DNA of 34,884 nt from an uncultured Bacilli bacterium (GTDB taxonomy: Bacteria > Bacillota_I > Bacilli_A > RF39 > UBA660): NCBI GenBank assembly GCA_934102055.1, contig CAKOSE010000009.1, forward strand, positions 1 through 34,884, written 5' to 3'. The position numbers and the translations under genes are program-made. Position 1 is the first letter of the stretch. Each line of letters begins with the position of its first letter. Shown here piece by piece: positions 7,059 through 15,056 of the stretch. The notes under the pieces were generated by a model that was given only the letters and a program-made list of their open reading frames with translations, was not told the DNA's origin and did no database searches.

Positions 7059-8531
7059 ATGAAGTTATTTAATGGAAAAAATGAAAAAAATTTAAGTATG
7101 GAAAGTAATAGTAAACGTGAAATGTTTGAAAAAAACGGAGGTACATTATATGGACTCTCAAGAGAACTAATAGATTATGACTTAGCTTTTTATGCAGTAA
7201 AAAAAATGCGTACAGAATTAAATAATGTTCCTTATGAGTTAATTGATGAAAAAATAATTGTTGAAGCATTTAGTGGTCTAGTCTTTCCAGAGGATTTTGA
7301 TTGTTTTCATCTAGCAATTGATAAGAGTTTAGCTCTTAAAATGGTAAAAATAAATGGTATGGCCCTTAGTCTTGTTCCAGATGATATGTTAGATAGAGAT
7401 ATAATTCTTGAAGCGGTAAAAGAATATAGTTTGGTTTTAGTAGAAATGGTTCCAAAAAATAAAATAGATAAAGAAATAGCTTTAGAAGCAGTAAAGTGCA
7501 AAAAAGTCGCTGATGTTGTTGGATGTATCTTAAGGGCAGTTCCTGAAAAACTATTAGATAGCGAAATACTTCTTGAAGCGATAAAAAATAGCAATGATGT
7601 AGAAGAAATGTTTGAGGATATGATTTTTAATAAAGATCAATTAATATATGGCTTAATAGATAGAAAGATAGCTTTAGAGATGGTAAAGAAAGATGGAAAA
7701 ACATTAAAATATATCCCATATGAAATGATAAATGAAGAAATATTACTTGAAGCAATAAAAAATGGTTGTGAAGTAGATGACATGGTATTCATAGTTGAAC
7801 ATTTATCAGATTTAGATTTACCAGCTAAAAATGATTTGTTTATGAAAATGATCAAGTTAAATGCAGAAGTATTGAGTGGTGTATCTAATGATTATGAATA
7901 TGCCTTTGATGTTTCTGAAGAGGAAGCAAATAAAAATATAAAATATATAGTTCTTGAAACGGTAAGACAAAATGGTTTGGCTTTGGAATTTGTTTCAGGT
8001 GAAATAATGGATAAAGAGATAGTTCTAGAAGCAGTAAGACAAAATGGTTTAGCTTTAAAGTTTGTTCCAAGTGAAATGATAGATAACGAAATAGCACTTG
8101 AAGCAGTAAAACAAAATAGTTTAGCTTTGGAATTTGTTTCGAGTGAAATAATGGATAAAGAAATAGTTCTAGAAGCAGTAAGACAAAATGGTTTGGCTTT
8201 AAAATTTGTTTCGAGCGAAATGATAGATAAAGAAATAGCACTTGAAGCAGTAAAGCAAAATGGTTTGGCTTTGGAATTTGTTCCAAGTGAAATAATTGAT
8301 GAAGAAATAGCACTTGAAGCAGTAAAACAAAATATTTTAGCTTTGAAATTTGTTCCAAGTGAGGTAATGAATGGAAATATAGCAGCTCAAGGGATTAGAC
8401 AAAATATTGAAGCATTAAAATATTTGAAAGAGTACATAAATAATAAAGAGTTTAGAGAAGCAATTCTTCCTGTTTTAAATGAATTGTCTGCTAGTGAATC
8501 ATTAGATGATACAAGTCCAAAAAGAAGATAA
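7059..8531 (+). CDS. DUF4116 repeat protein
   Basis: A 490-residue protein built from repeats of about 24 residues in the pattern EAVxQNGLALxFVPSExxDxEIAL. This resembles DUF4116, a helical repeat of unknown function. Residues ~90-290 hold diverged copies (EAVKEYSLVLVEMVPK, EMVKKDGKTLKYIPYEM). Residues ~300-443 hold six near-identical copies. No signal peptide or membrane helix is seen, so it is probably cytoplasmic, perhaps a protein-binding scaffold. The ribosome site is AAGAGGTATATT. Codons are richer in AAA, GAA and ATA than in neighbouring plus-strand genes, which could mean separate origin or simply repeat amplification. Confidence 0.8.
   Translation: MKLFNGKNEKNLSMESNSKREMFEKNGGTLYGLSRELIDYDLAFYAVKKMRTELNNVPYELIDEKIIVEAFSGLVFPEDFDCFHLAIDKSLALKMVKINGMALSLVPDDMLDRDIILEAVKEYSLVLVEMVPKNKIDKEIALEAVKCKKVADVVGCILRAVPEKLLDSEILLEAIKNSNDVEEMFEDMIFNKDQLIYGLIDRKIALEMVKKDGKTLKYIPYEMINEEILLEAIKNGCEVDDMVFIVEHLSDLDLPAKNDLFMKMIKLNAEVLSGVSNDYEYAFDVSEEEANKNIKYIVLETVRQNGLALEFVSGEIMDKEIVLEAVRQNGLALKFVPSEMIDNEIALEAVKQNSLALEFVSSEIMDKEIVLEAVRQNGLALKFVSSEMIDKEIALEAVKQNGLALEFVPSEIIDEEIALEAVKQNILALKFVPSEVMNGNIAAQGIRQNIEALKYLKEYINNKEFREAILPVLNELSASESLDDTSPKRR
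7956..8387 (+). repeat. six tandem 72-bp coding repeats
   Basis: Six in-frame 72-base units, each encoding 24 residues of the DUF4116 pattern. Alternate units are most alike (LALEFVSSEIMDKEIV and LALKFVPSEMIDNEIA types), suggesting duplication of a two-unit, 144-base block. Near identity at DNA level points to recent expansion. Confidence 0.85.
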
Positions 8532-8569
8532 GAAATTTGATAAATTAAGTATTTTTCGTTTTAGATAGT

Positions 8570-8627
8570 AAAAAGTTAGTGTTTGAACTGAACCTTAAAA
8601 GTTGGACAGTTTAGGTACTAACTTTTT
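8570..8627. terminator. large inverted repeat between convergent genes
   Basis: Arms AAAAAGTTAGT (8570-8580) and ACTAACTTTTT (8617-8627), followed by more T, with a 36-base loop holding an IS3-type end. It lies between the DUF4116 gene and the convergent DnaJ-domain gene and could terminate both, though the loop is long. Confidence 0.4.
8584..8616. mobile_element. relic of an IS3-family (IS150-like) terminal inverted repeat
   Basis: The bases from TGAACTGAACC through AAAAGTTGGACAGTTTAGG resemble the terminal repeats of IS3-family, IS150-group elements, which typically begin TGAACT or TGTACT and contain AAAAGTTGGACA. No transposase gene or second end lies nearby, so at most one end survives. 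The match is from memory. Confidence 0.4.
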
Positions 8628-9329
8628 TTATGATAGTGTTTTTATTAGAATTTTGTCTTGGATATTTTGAAATTTTATATATAGGTTTATTGAACTTTTT
8701 ACTATTATTATTTTTAGTAGTGCTATTAATAGGGACATGAGTAAGCATATTATGAATATTTCTATGTTATTTGGTATAAATGAGAAGTAGTCTGGTGTTT
8801 TTATATTTTTCATTGTGAATAGTGATATTGTTCCTATGAATACTAGTATTATTGATAGGTATTCTATTAGGTTTCCTGATATTTCTATTAGATATGCTAC
8901 TAGGATACTTATCCATTTTAGTAATGTGAATAGAACTGTGCTTATTGTTATTATTAGTATTTTTATTGTTTTTGTTATTATGTTGTCTTTGCTATATTTT
9001 ATATAGTTTTTGAAGAATTCTGTTCTTGTGATGTAGTTTTCTGAATATGTTTTGTTATATTCGTTTTTTCTTGTTGTATAGGTTTCTTGTTTGTTTTTTG
9101 AGTATTGTTTTGATGTTTCTATGTTTTCTAGTAATCTGTCATATTCTTTTCTTTTTTCTTCGTTTAGTAGAGTTTCTTTTGCTTCGTTTATACTAATAAT
9201 TATTTTACTTGCTTCTTTGCTTTTGTTTATGTCTGGGTGATATTTTTTTGCCATTGTTCTATAGGCTTTTTTTATTTCTTCTTCTGTTGCGTTTTTGTTT
9301 ATGTTTAATAGTTCATAATAATTGATCAT
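8628..9329 (-). CDS. membrane protein with an N-terminal DnaJ (J) domain
   Basis: A 233-residue protein. A J domain lies at residues ~1-65, with YYELLNI at the start, KKAYRTMAKKYHPDIN carrying the HPD motif, and EAKETLLNEEKRKEYD. J domains stimulate the ATPase of DnaK. A polar linker (70-105) and at least three hydrophobic segments follow, so it would recruit DnaK to the membrane; there is no Gly/Phe or zinc-finger region, so it is not DnaJ itself. Two ATGs compete: the one at 9335 touches the GAGGG ribosome site, while that at 9329 has a six-base gap and begins the J domain properly, so 9329 is chosen. It is divergent from the deaminase gene. Confidence 0.8.
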   Translation of the reverse strand: MINYYELLNINKNATEEEIKKAYRTMAKKYHPDINKSKEASKIIISINEAKETLLNEEKRKEYDRLLENIETSKQYSKNKQETYTTRKNEYNKTYSENYITRTEFFKNYIKYSKDNIITKTIKILIITISTVLFTLLKWISILVAYLIEISGNLIEYLSIILVFIGTISLFTMKNIKTPDYFSFIPNNIEIFIICLLMSLLIALLKIIIVKSSINLYIKFQNIQDKILIKTLS

Positions 9330-9350
9330 ATGCATCCCTCTTAATTTAAA

Positions 9351-9379
9351 ATTATATATTAAAAGTTTAATAATTGCAA
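9351..9379 (-). promoter_or_regulatory. promoter of the DnaJ-domain gene
   Basis: On the minus strand TTGCAA, exactly 17 bases, then TATAAT (9356-9351). The -35 is a palindrome that also faces the plus strand. Confidence 0.65.
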
Positions 9380-9396
9380 AAATAAATGATATTTTA

Positions 9397-9405
9397 TGTT
9401 AAAAT
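9397..9405 (+). promoter_or_regulatory. extended -10 of the deaminase-exchanger pair
   Basis: TGTTAAAAT, 19 bases before the ATG at 9425. The palindromic TTGCAA at 9374-9379 is 20 bases upstream of the TAAAAT, longer than ideal, so the extended -10 probably matters most. Confidence 0.4.
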
Positions 9406-9424
9406 AGGATATGGGTGATTTTAT

Positions 9425-10711
9425 ATGATAAGGGTAATTAAGAATGGATTAGTTGTTACTATGGATGAGAAGAGGGGTTCTAAGATAGAGAAGCTTGATA
9501 TTGTTTTAAAGGATGATATTATTTGTGATATTACTTCTAATTATTCTGGTTTTTATGATGAGGTTATTGATGCTAGTGGAAAGGTAGTTCTTCCTGGGCT
9601 TATTAATGCTCATACTCATCTTGGGATGAGTATTTTTAGGGCTACTAATGATGATTTGACTTTACAGGACTGGCTTACTAAGAAGATATGGCCTATTGAG
9701 GATAAGATGGTTGATTCTGATATTTATTATGCTGTTTTGCTTTCTTGTATGGAAATGATTATGACTGGTACTACTTGTTGTAATGATATGTATTTTGGAT
9801 GGAAGGGTACTATGAAGGCTATTGAGGAGACTAGTTTTAGGATTTCTATGTCTAGGTGTTTGATTGGAGATTCTGATAGTGATGGTATAGATAAGATTAA
9901 TGATTTTAGATCTTTAGTTAATGAGTATAAGGATAATGATTTGGTTTCTTTTACTGTTTCTCCTCATGCTATATATACTTGTAGTTCTGATTATTTGAAG
10001 AGGTGTTCTTCTCTTGCTAAGGAGTATGGTTTTCCTGTTCATATTCATTTTTGTGAGAATGAGGATGAGGTTTTTGGTATAAGAAAGGATTATGGTATTA
10101 GTCCTGTTAAGGTGCTTGATAAGCTTGGTTTTCTTGATAGTAAGCTTATTTTGGCACATGGTACTTTTATTGATGATGATGATCAGAAATTACTTAGTAT
10201 GAATGATGTTTCTATTGTTACTAATCCTATTAGTAATTTGAATTTGGGGTGTGGTATAGCGGATATTACTAGTTATTTAAAAAATGGTATTAATGTTTGT
10301 TTAGGTACGGATGGTCAAGGTAGTGGCAATAATCTTAATTTGTTTAAACATATGGCGTATGTTGCTGATCTTCAGAAGGCTATGTATAAGGATCCTACTG
10401 TTATGAGTTCATATGAGGTTTTAAAGATGGCTACTATTAATGGTGCTAAGGCTCTTGGTCTTGGGGATAAGATTGGTTCTATTGAGGTTGGTAAGCAAGC
10501 TGATTTAGTTATTCTTGATTTAAATAAGGTTTTTACTTTTCCAACACCTGAACTTATTCCTCAGATAGTTCATAATGTTGAGGCTAGTAATATTGATACT
10601 ACTATTATTAATGGTAAGGTAGTATACTCTCATGGTGATTTTTGTTTTGATGTAGATTTTGATGATTTAATGGATAAGGTTACTAGGATTTATACTAGGC
10701 TTAAGATATAG
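9425..10711 (+). CDS. mtaD: amidohydrolase, 5'-methylthioadenosine/S-adenosylhomocysteine deaminase type
   Basis: A 428-residue metal-dependent deaminase. The metal site is H63/H65 in LINAHTHLGMS, with later ligands in HIHFCENEDE, LAHGTFIDDDD and CLGTDGQGSGNN. The sequence between them (DLTLQDWLTKKIWPIEDKM, TGTTCCNDMY) is that of the MtaD/SsnA group. MtaD enzymes deaminate the adenine ring of MTA or SAH to the inosine form. Related members act on guanine or other purines, so the substrate is not certain. The ribosome site is GGGTGATTTT. The CaCA exchanger follows ten bases after its stop, in the same transcript. Confidence 0.85.
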   Translation: MIRVIKNGLVVTMDEKRGSKIEKLDIVLKDDIICDITSNYSGFYDEVIDASGKVVLPGLINAHTHLGMSIFRATNDDLTLQDWLTKKIWPIEDKMVDSDIYYAVLLSCMEMIMTGTTCCNDMYFGWKGTMKAIEETSFRISMSRCLIGDSDSDGIDKINDFRSLVNEYKDNDLVSFTVSPHAIYTCSSDYLKRCSSLAKEYGFPVHIHFCENEDEVFGIRKDYGISPVKVLDKLGFLDSKLILAHGTFIDDDDQKLLSMNDVSIVTNPISNLNLGCGIADITSYLKNGINVCLGTDGQGSGNNLNLFKHMAYVADLQKAMYKDPTVMSSYEVLKMATINGAKALGLGDKIGSIEVGKQADLVILDLNKVFTFPTPELIPQIVHNVEASNIDTTIINGKVVYSHGDFCFDVDFDDLMDKVTRIYTRLKI

Positions 10712-10720
10712 GGTGATAAT

Positions 10721-11662
10721 ATGACATATATATTGTTAATAATTGGTTTTATTTTTCTTATTAAGGGTGCTGATTATTTTGTTGATGGTAGTTCTAATTT
10801 AGCTAAGTATTTAAAGGTTCCTACTTTGATAATTGGTCTTACTGTGGTTGCTTTTGGGACTAGTGCTCCTGAAGCTGTTGTTAGTATTATTGCTTCTTCT
10901 AATGGCTCTAATGAGATAGCTGTTTCTAATATAATAGGTTCTAATATATTTAATTTACTTGTTGTACTTGGTATAAGTTCTCTTTTTGGAAGTTTAAAAG
11001 CTAATAAACAGGTTATTACAAAGGATTTTTTGTTTTCTATACTTGCTACTATAATGCTTGGTATTGTTATGTTTGATAAGGTAATAAGTGGATTTTCTTT
11101 GAATGAAATTTCTAGGGGAGAGGGTTTTGTTTTACTTAGTGTTTTGATTCTTTATGTTTATTCTTTGGTACTTACTGCTAGTAAGGAGAAAAAACTTGTT
11201 ACGGAGAGACATAAGTTAACTTTTAAGGATATTTTCTTTCTTATTTTTGGTCTTATTTTAGTTATAGTAGGAGGAGAACTTGTTGTTGATTGTTCTAAGT
11301 CTATAGCTCTTAGTTTGGGTATTTCTGAGACTTTAGTGGGGTTAACTATAGTGTCTATAGGAACTTCTCTTCCAGAGCTTGTTACTTCGATAGTAGCGGT
11401 TAAGAAGGGTGAGGTTGATATTGCTATTGGTAATGTGATCGGTTCTAATATATTTAATATTTTATTTGTTCTTGGTATTTCTAGTGTTATATCTCCGATT
11501 ATGGTTAATGGTCAAAACTTGATTGATCTTTCAATTCTTTTATTTGTTTCTGTTATGTGTTATGTTTTCACTTGTTATAATAAGCGTATTGGTATGATTA
11601 AGGGAATTGTTATGATACTTACTTATGTTGTTTTTATGATTTATATTGTGATAAGAGCTTAA
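10721..11662 (+). CDS. CaCA-family sodium/calcium exchanger-like protein
   Basis: A 313-residue integral membrane protein with about ten helices in two homologous halves. Each half carries the alpha-repeat signature: GTSAPEAVVSI near residue 47 and GTSLPELVTSI in the second half. Both are followed by the ion-site pattern VSNIIGSNIFNLL / IGNVIGSNIFNIL. The family (YrbG type) exchanges Ca2+ or another cation for Na+ or H+; the actual ion is unknown. The ribosome site is GGGTGAT. It is co-transcribed with mtaD and ends in a hairpin terminator. No functional link with the deaminase is obvious. Confidence 0.93.
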   Translation: MTYILLIIGFIFLIKGADYFVDGSSNLAKYLKVPTLIIGLTVVAFGTSAPEAVVSIIASSNGSNEIAVSNIIGSNIFNLLVVLGISSLFGSLKANKQVITKDFLFSILATIMLGIVMFDKVISGFSLNEISRGEGFVLLSVLILYVYSLVLTASKEKKLVTERHKLTFKDIFFLIFGLILVIVGGELVVDCSKSIALSLGISETLVGLTIVSIGTSLPELVTSIVAVKKGEVDIAIGNVIGSNIFNILFVLGISSVISPIMVNGQNLIDLSILLFVSVMCYVFTCYNKRIGMIKGIVMILTYVVFMIYIVIRA

Positions 11663-11685
11663 ACTGTTAGTTTAGGTTTTTCTTT
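11658..11685 (+). terminator. terminator of the mtaD-exchanger operon
   Basis: Stem CTTAAACT/AGTTTAGG (8 bp, one G-U) with loop GTT, then TTTTTCTTTG. It includes the stop codon of the exchanger. Confidence 0.7.
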
Positions 11686-11696
11686 GTTTTAATTTT

Positions 11697-11705
11697 TGTT
11701 ATAAT
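11697..11705 (+). promoter_or_regulatory. extended -10 promoter of the thioredoxin-fold gene
   Basis: TGTTATAAT, 33 bases upstream of the ATG at 11738, with no convincing -35. Confidence 0.6.
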
Positions 11706-11737
11706 ATAGATAGTTTATTTATTCGGAGGTAGTTAAG

Positions 11738-12400
11738 ATGTTAAATGGTAAGATTAAGATAGTTTTAGGACTTGTTTTGGTTGTTTTACTTGGTTTATTG
11801 GTGATATTTTTTATGTTTGGTGTGAGTGATGCTAGTAAGTTTAAAAGGGAATATGAGGCTTATAATGGTGTTTCTTTGGGAGAGGGAACTTATTTAAAAC
11901 TTGATATTTCTAAGGATAATGGTATTAAGTATTTGAATGATGATAATATTGTTGAGGAGCTTAGTCATGGTAGTAAGATAATATATTTTGGGTTTCCTGA
12001 TTGTAATTGGTGTAGGATGGCTGTTCCTGTGCTTCTTGATGCGGCGTCTTTAAATGGTATAAAGGATATTTATTATTATAATTTTAAGAATGTTAGAAAT
12101 GATTATTATTTAGGAAAGGATAATAATGGTTCTAGGGTTTATGAAGAGATAATTAAGATTTTGGATAAGTATATAAGTGTAACTTTTGAAGATGGTAAAA
12201 ACAAAGGTAAGAAGAGGATTACTGCCCCGATGGTTGTTCTTGTTAATAAGGGAAAGATATCTAGTGTTCATCTTGGTACTATTTCATCGCATAAGGATTA
12301 TGAAAAGGATTTGACTAAAGATGAGAGAGATGAGTTATTTACTATGTATGAGGATATGATGGTTGAGCTTTTATTGTGTGATGATGAGTGCAAGGATTAG
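11738..12400 (+). CDS. membrane-anchored thioredoxin-fold protein
   Basis: A 220-residue protein with an N-terminal membrane helix (about residues 5-29, IVLGLVLVVLLGLLVIFFMFGV). The rest would lie outside the cell. The stretch KIIYFGFPDCNWCRMAVPVL carries the thioredoxin CxxC active site as CNWC, preceded by the usual beta strand. APMVVLVNKGKI supplies the strand after the cis-proline of the fold. It is longer than thioredoxin, with an insert between these parts. Such proteins reduce or shuffle disulfides at the cell surface, but the partner here is unknown. The ribosome site GGAGGT is strong. The gene is single, with its own promoter. Confidence 0.75.
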   Translation: MLNGKIKIVLGLVLVVLLGLLVIFFMFGVSDASKFKREYEAYNGVSLGEGTYLKLDISKDNGIKYLNDDNIVEELSHGSKIIYFGFPDCNWCRMAVPVLLDAASLNGIKDIYYYNFKNVRNDYYLGKDNNGSRVYEEIIKILDKYISVTFEDGKNKGKKRITAPMVVLVNKGKISSVHLGTISSHKDYEKDLTKDERDELFTMYEDMMVELLLCDDECKD

Positions 12401-12505
12401 GAATAAGAAACGACAAATATTTTAATGGTTTGATTCATTAATAACTTCAGAAAAGTGTTTTTGTGATTCGTTTTAGTTGATGAAATTTTTATTTGTTGTT
12501 GCTTG

Positions 12506-12522
12506 TTGTAAAGATATGACAA
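12506..12522. promoter_or_regulatory. imperfect palindrome upstream of the Bce-type operon
   Basis: TTGTAAAGATATGACAA has matching TTGT/ACAA ends. It lies about 30 bases upstream of the response regulator start and could be a binding site. No equivalent copy was seen upstream of the ATPase gene, which weakens the idea that it is the regulator's own operator. Confidence 0.25.
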
Positions 12523-12552
12523 CTATATATGTAAAGTAGGACGGTGATGTTG

Positions 12553-13215
12553 ATGAGTATTGTTATAGTGGAAGATTCTAAGAAAATGCGTGAAGAATTG
12601 TCTATTTATTTAGAAAAGTGTGGTTTTGATACTGTTATTATAGAAGATTTTATTGATGTAAAGGAGCAGATTCTTAAGATAGATAGCAAGGATTTGATTT
12701 TGCTTGATATAGGTTTACCTAATATTGATGGGGAATATCTTTTGAAGGATTTAAGAAAGGAAGTGGATACTCCTATAATAATGTTAACTAGTAAGAATAC
12801 TGATATTGATGAGTTACTTTGTATTAATTATGGTGCAGATGATTTTATAACTAAGCCTTATAATCCTAGGATACTTCTTGCTAGGATAATTAGATTACTT
12901 GAAAGAAATAATAAGATAAGAAAAGAGATCTTATATAGAGATATGGTTATTAGTGCTTCTAGAAGTGTTGCTAGGAGGGGTACTAAAATAGTGGATTTAT
13001 CTAAGAATGAACTTAAAATATTAATCTATTTACTTGATAATAAGGGATCTATTGTAACTAGGGATGATATAATGTCTTATTTGTGGGATAATAATGAGTA
13101 TGTTGATGATAATACTTTAACTGTTAATATTAATAGAGTTAGAAATAAACTAGAGAAACTGGGATTAAAAGATATTATATTAACAAGAAGAGGACAAGGG
13201 TATATAATCTTATGA
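12553..13215 (+). CDS. OmpR-family response regulator of a Bce-type system
   Basis: A 220-residue regulator. The receiver domain begins SIVIVEDS with the acidic pocket at E7/D8, the phosphorylated aspartate is D52 (LLDIGLPNIDG), and the conserved lysine is in ITKPYNP. The C-terminal winged helix has LSKNELKILIYLL and DDNTLTVNINRVRNKL. GTG 12544, ATG 12547 and ATG 12553 are in frame; the last leaves the family-typical M-S-I-V-I-V-E-D start with GGTGAT upstream, so it is preferred. It overlaps the kinase by four bases. By analogy with BceR it would activate the transporter genes that follow. Confidence 0.92.
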   Translation: MSIVIVEDSKKMREELSIYLEKCGFDTVIIEDFIDVKEQILKIDSKDLILLDIGLPNIDGEYLLKDLRKEVDTPIIMLTSKNTDIDELLCINYGADDFITKPYNPRILLARIIRLLERNNKIRKEILYRDMVISASRSVARRGTKIVDLSKNELKILIYLLDNKGSIVTRDDIMSYLWDNNEYVDDNTLTVNINRVRNKLEKLGLKDIILTRRGQGYIIL

Positions 13216-14225
13216 GTATTAAAAACTATATAATAGATAATTTTGTTTATATATTTAATTATGTACTAAGTAGTGTATTAATAATAATTATATTAAATAT
13301 ATTTAATGTAAATAAAGTTGCTAAGTTGTTAGTAATAGTATTGTTAATTGTATCTATTATTCCACTTGTGGTAAAGTATGTGAAGAAGTATTTGTTTTAT
13401 AAGGAGTTAGATGCTGTTTTGGATAGACTAGATCAAAAGTATTTAATAACTGAAATAATAAAAAAGCCTAGTTTTTTAGAGGGAGAATTGTTATGTGATT
13501 ATTTGTATATGATTGATAAGTCTATGCTTGAGAATATAAATAAGTATAAGATAAAAAGTGATGATTTTGTTGAGTATGTAGAAGCTTGGTGTCATGAGAT
13601 TAAGACTCCGATTCAGACTACTAATTTGATAATTGAGAATAATAGAAATGATGTGACAAGAAGTATAGAAGAGGAACTTCAAAAACAAGAGAATTATATT
13701 GATCAGATAATGTATTATGTAAGAAGTAATAATGTTGAAAAGGATTATATAATTAAAAGGACTAGTTTAAAGATGGTTATAGATAATGTTATAACAAAGA
13801 ATAAAAAATCTTTTATAAATAAAAAGATTAAGTTAGATGTAGATGTTAGGGGTTATGTTTATAGTGATAGTAAGTGGCTTGAGTTTATTATAAATCAGAT
13901 TGTATTAAATAGTATAAAGTATATAGGTGATAGTCCTGTTATAGATATTAAGTCTTTTAAGACTAAAGAAAGTATTGTTTTATCTATTAAGGATAATGGT
14001 ATAGGTATTAAGAGTGACGAACTTAATAAGGTATTTGATAAGGGGTTTACTGGTACGAATGGAAGATTGGATAGAAATTCTACAGGAATTGGTTTATATT
14101 TGGTTGATAAATTGGTTAAAAAACTTGGTCATGGTGTTGAGATTAGATCTCAAGATGGTGTTTATACTGAGTTATTGTTAGTGTTTCCTGTTAGTTCTTT
14201 TGTGAATAACCTTACACAGTTGTAA
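13212..14225 (+). CDS. BceS-type intramembrane-sensing histidine kinase
   Basis: A 337-residue kinase with two closely spaced membrane helices (about 11-31 and 35-56) and almost no extracellular loop, the hallmark of Bce kinases that sense through their transporter. The phosphorylated histidine is H128 in EAWCHEIKTPIQ. The ATPase domain has the N box (NQIVLNSIKY), DNGIGIKSDE and STGIGLYLV. It is translationally coupled to the regulator (ATGA). A stem overlapping its stop codon separates it from the transporter genes. Confidence 0.93.
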   Translation: MSIKNYIIDNFVYIFNYVLSSVLIIIILNIFNVNKVAKLLVIVLLIVSIIPLVVKYVKKYLFYKELDAVLDRLDQKYLITEIIKKPSFLEGELLCDYLYMIDKSMLENINKYKIKSDDFVEYVEAWCHEIKTPIQTTNLIIENNRNDVTRSIEEELQKQENYIDQIMYYVRSNNVEKDYIIKRTSLKMVIDNVITKNKKSFINKKIKLDVDVRGYVYSDSKWLEFIINQIVLNSIKYIGDSPVIDIKSFKTKESIVLSIKDNGIGIKSDELNKVFDKGFTGTNGRLDRNSTGIGLYLVDKLVKKLGHGVEIRSQDGVYTELLLVFPVSSFVNNLTQL

Positions 14226-14234
14226 GGTTTTGTT
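14208..14234 (+). terminator. hairpin at the end of the kinase gene
   Basis: Perfect 9-bp stem AACCTTACA/TGTAAGGTT with loop CAGT, overlapping the stop codon, then a modest T tract. It may terminate or attenuate transcription between the sensor pair and the transporter pair. A weak promoter (TTGTTA 14246-14251, TATACA 14267-14272, spacing 15) follows. Confidence 0.55.
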
Positions 14235-14291
14235 ATGTAAATCGATTGTTAAGAATGGTGATAAATTATACAATTGTTTTGAGGTGATAAA

Positions 14292-15056
14292 GTGGAAATA
14301 CTTAAGGTAGAGAATATAGAGAAGTACTATGGAAATAAAGGTAGTTTAACAAAGGCAATAAATAATATATCTTTTTGTGCTTATGAAGGGGAGTTTATTT
14401 CTATAATGGGGTCTTCTGGATCTGGAAAAACTACTCTTTTAAATTGTATATCTACAATTGATAAGGTAAGTAGTGGACATATTTTTGTTAGGGGTAAGGA
14501 TATAACTAAATTGAAAGGAAATGAATTAAATAAGTTTAGGAGAGAAGAACTTGGTTTTATTTTTCAGGATTTTAATTTACTTGATACTTTAACTGCATAT
14601 GAGAATATAGCTCTTTCACTTACTATTAATAAGGAAAAGCCTAGTAAGATAGATGAAAAGGTAAAGCTTGCTGCGGAAGAGCTTGAAATAACTAAGATAC
14701 TTAATAGGTATCCGTATCAATTATCTGGTGGTGAGAAGCAGAGAGTGGCCTCTGCTAGGGCTTTGGTGACTAAACCGGCATTGATTCTTGCAGATGAGCC
14801 TACAGGGGCCCTTGATTCTAAATCTGCTAGAAAGTTACTTGAGAAGTTTTGTACTTTGAATGTTCAACTAAATGCAACGATTTTGATGGTTACTCATGAT
14901 GCTTATAGTGCTTCTTATTCAAATAGGGTTATTTTTATAAAGGATGGAAAGATATTTAATGAGATAGAAAAAGGAGATAAGACTAGGAAAGAGTTTTTTG
15001 ATAATATAATAGAGGTAGTTACTTTACTTGGAGGGGATCTTAATAATGATATTTAA
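14292..15056 (+). CDS. Bce-type ABC transporter ATP-binding protein
   Basis: A 254-residue ATPase subunit with a GTG start behind a strong GAGGTGAT. Walker A is GSSGSGKTT (about 40-48), the Q loop FIFQDFNLLD, the signature LSGGEKQRVASARAL, Walker B ALILADEPTGALD, and the switch histidine is in MVTHDAYSA. The MacB/BceA subfamily works with a BceB-type permease to free lipid II cycle intermediates from peptide antibiotics such as bacitracin. Its last 11 bases overlap the permease gene. Confidence 0.95.
   Translation: MEILKVENIEKYYGNKGSLTKAINNISFCAYEGEFISIMGSSGSGKTTLLNCISTIDKVSSGHIFVRGKDITKLKGNELNKFRREELGFIFQDFNLLDTLTAYENIALSLTINKEKPSKIDEKVKLAAEELEITKILNRYPYQLSGGEKQRVASARALVTKPALILADEPTGALDSKSARKLLEKFCTLNVQLNATILMVTHDAYSASYSNRVIFIKDGKIFNEIEKGDKTRKEFFDNIIEVVTLLGGDLNNDI

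Noticed and set aside
7885..8358. Long minus-strand frame opposite the DUF4116 repeats
   Set aside because: It exists only because the repeat unit lacks stops in that frame; there is no ribosome site, and the plus frame is longer and recognisable.
7956..8387. Regularly spaced repeats that could suggest a CRISPR array
   Set aside because: Units are contiguous, 72 bases, in frame and protein-coding, with no unique spacers.
12506..12522. The palindrome as a shared operator of the Bce-type regulator
   Set aside because: No second copy was found upstream of the transporter genes, so it is kept only as a low-confidence site.
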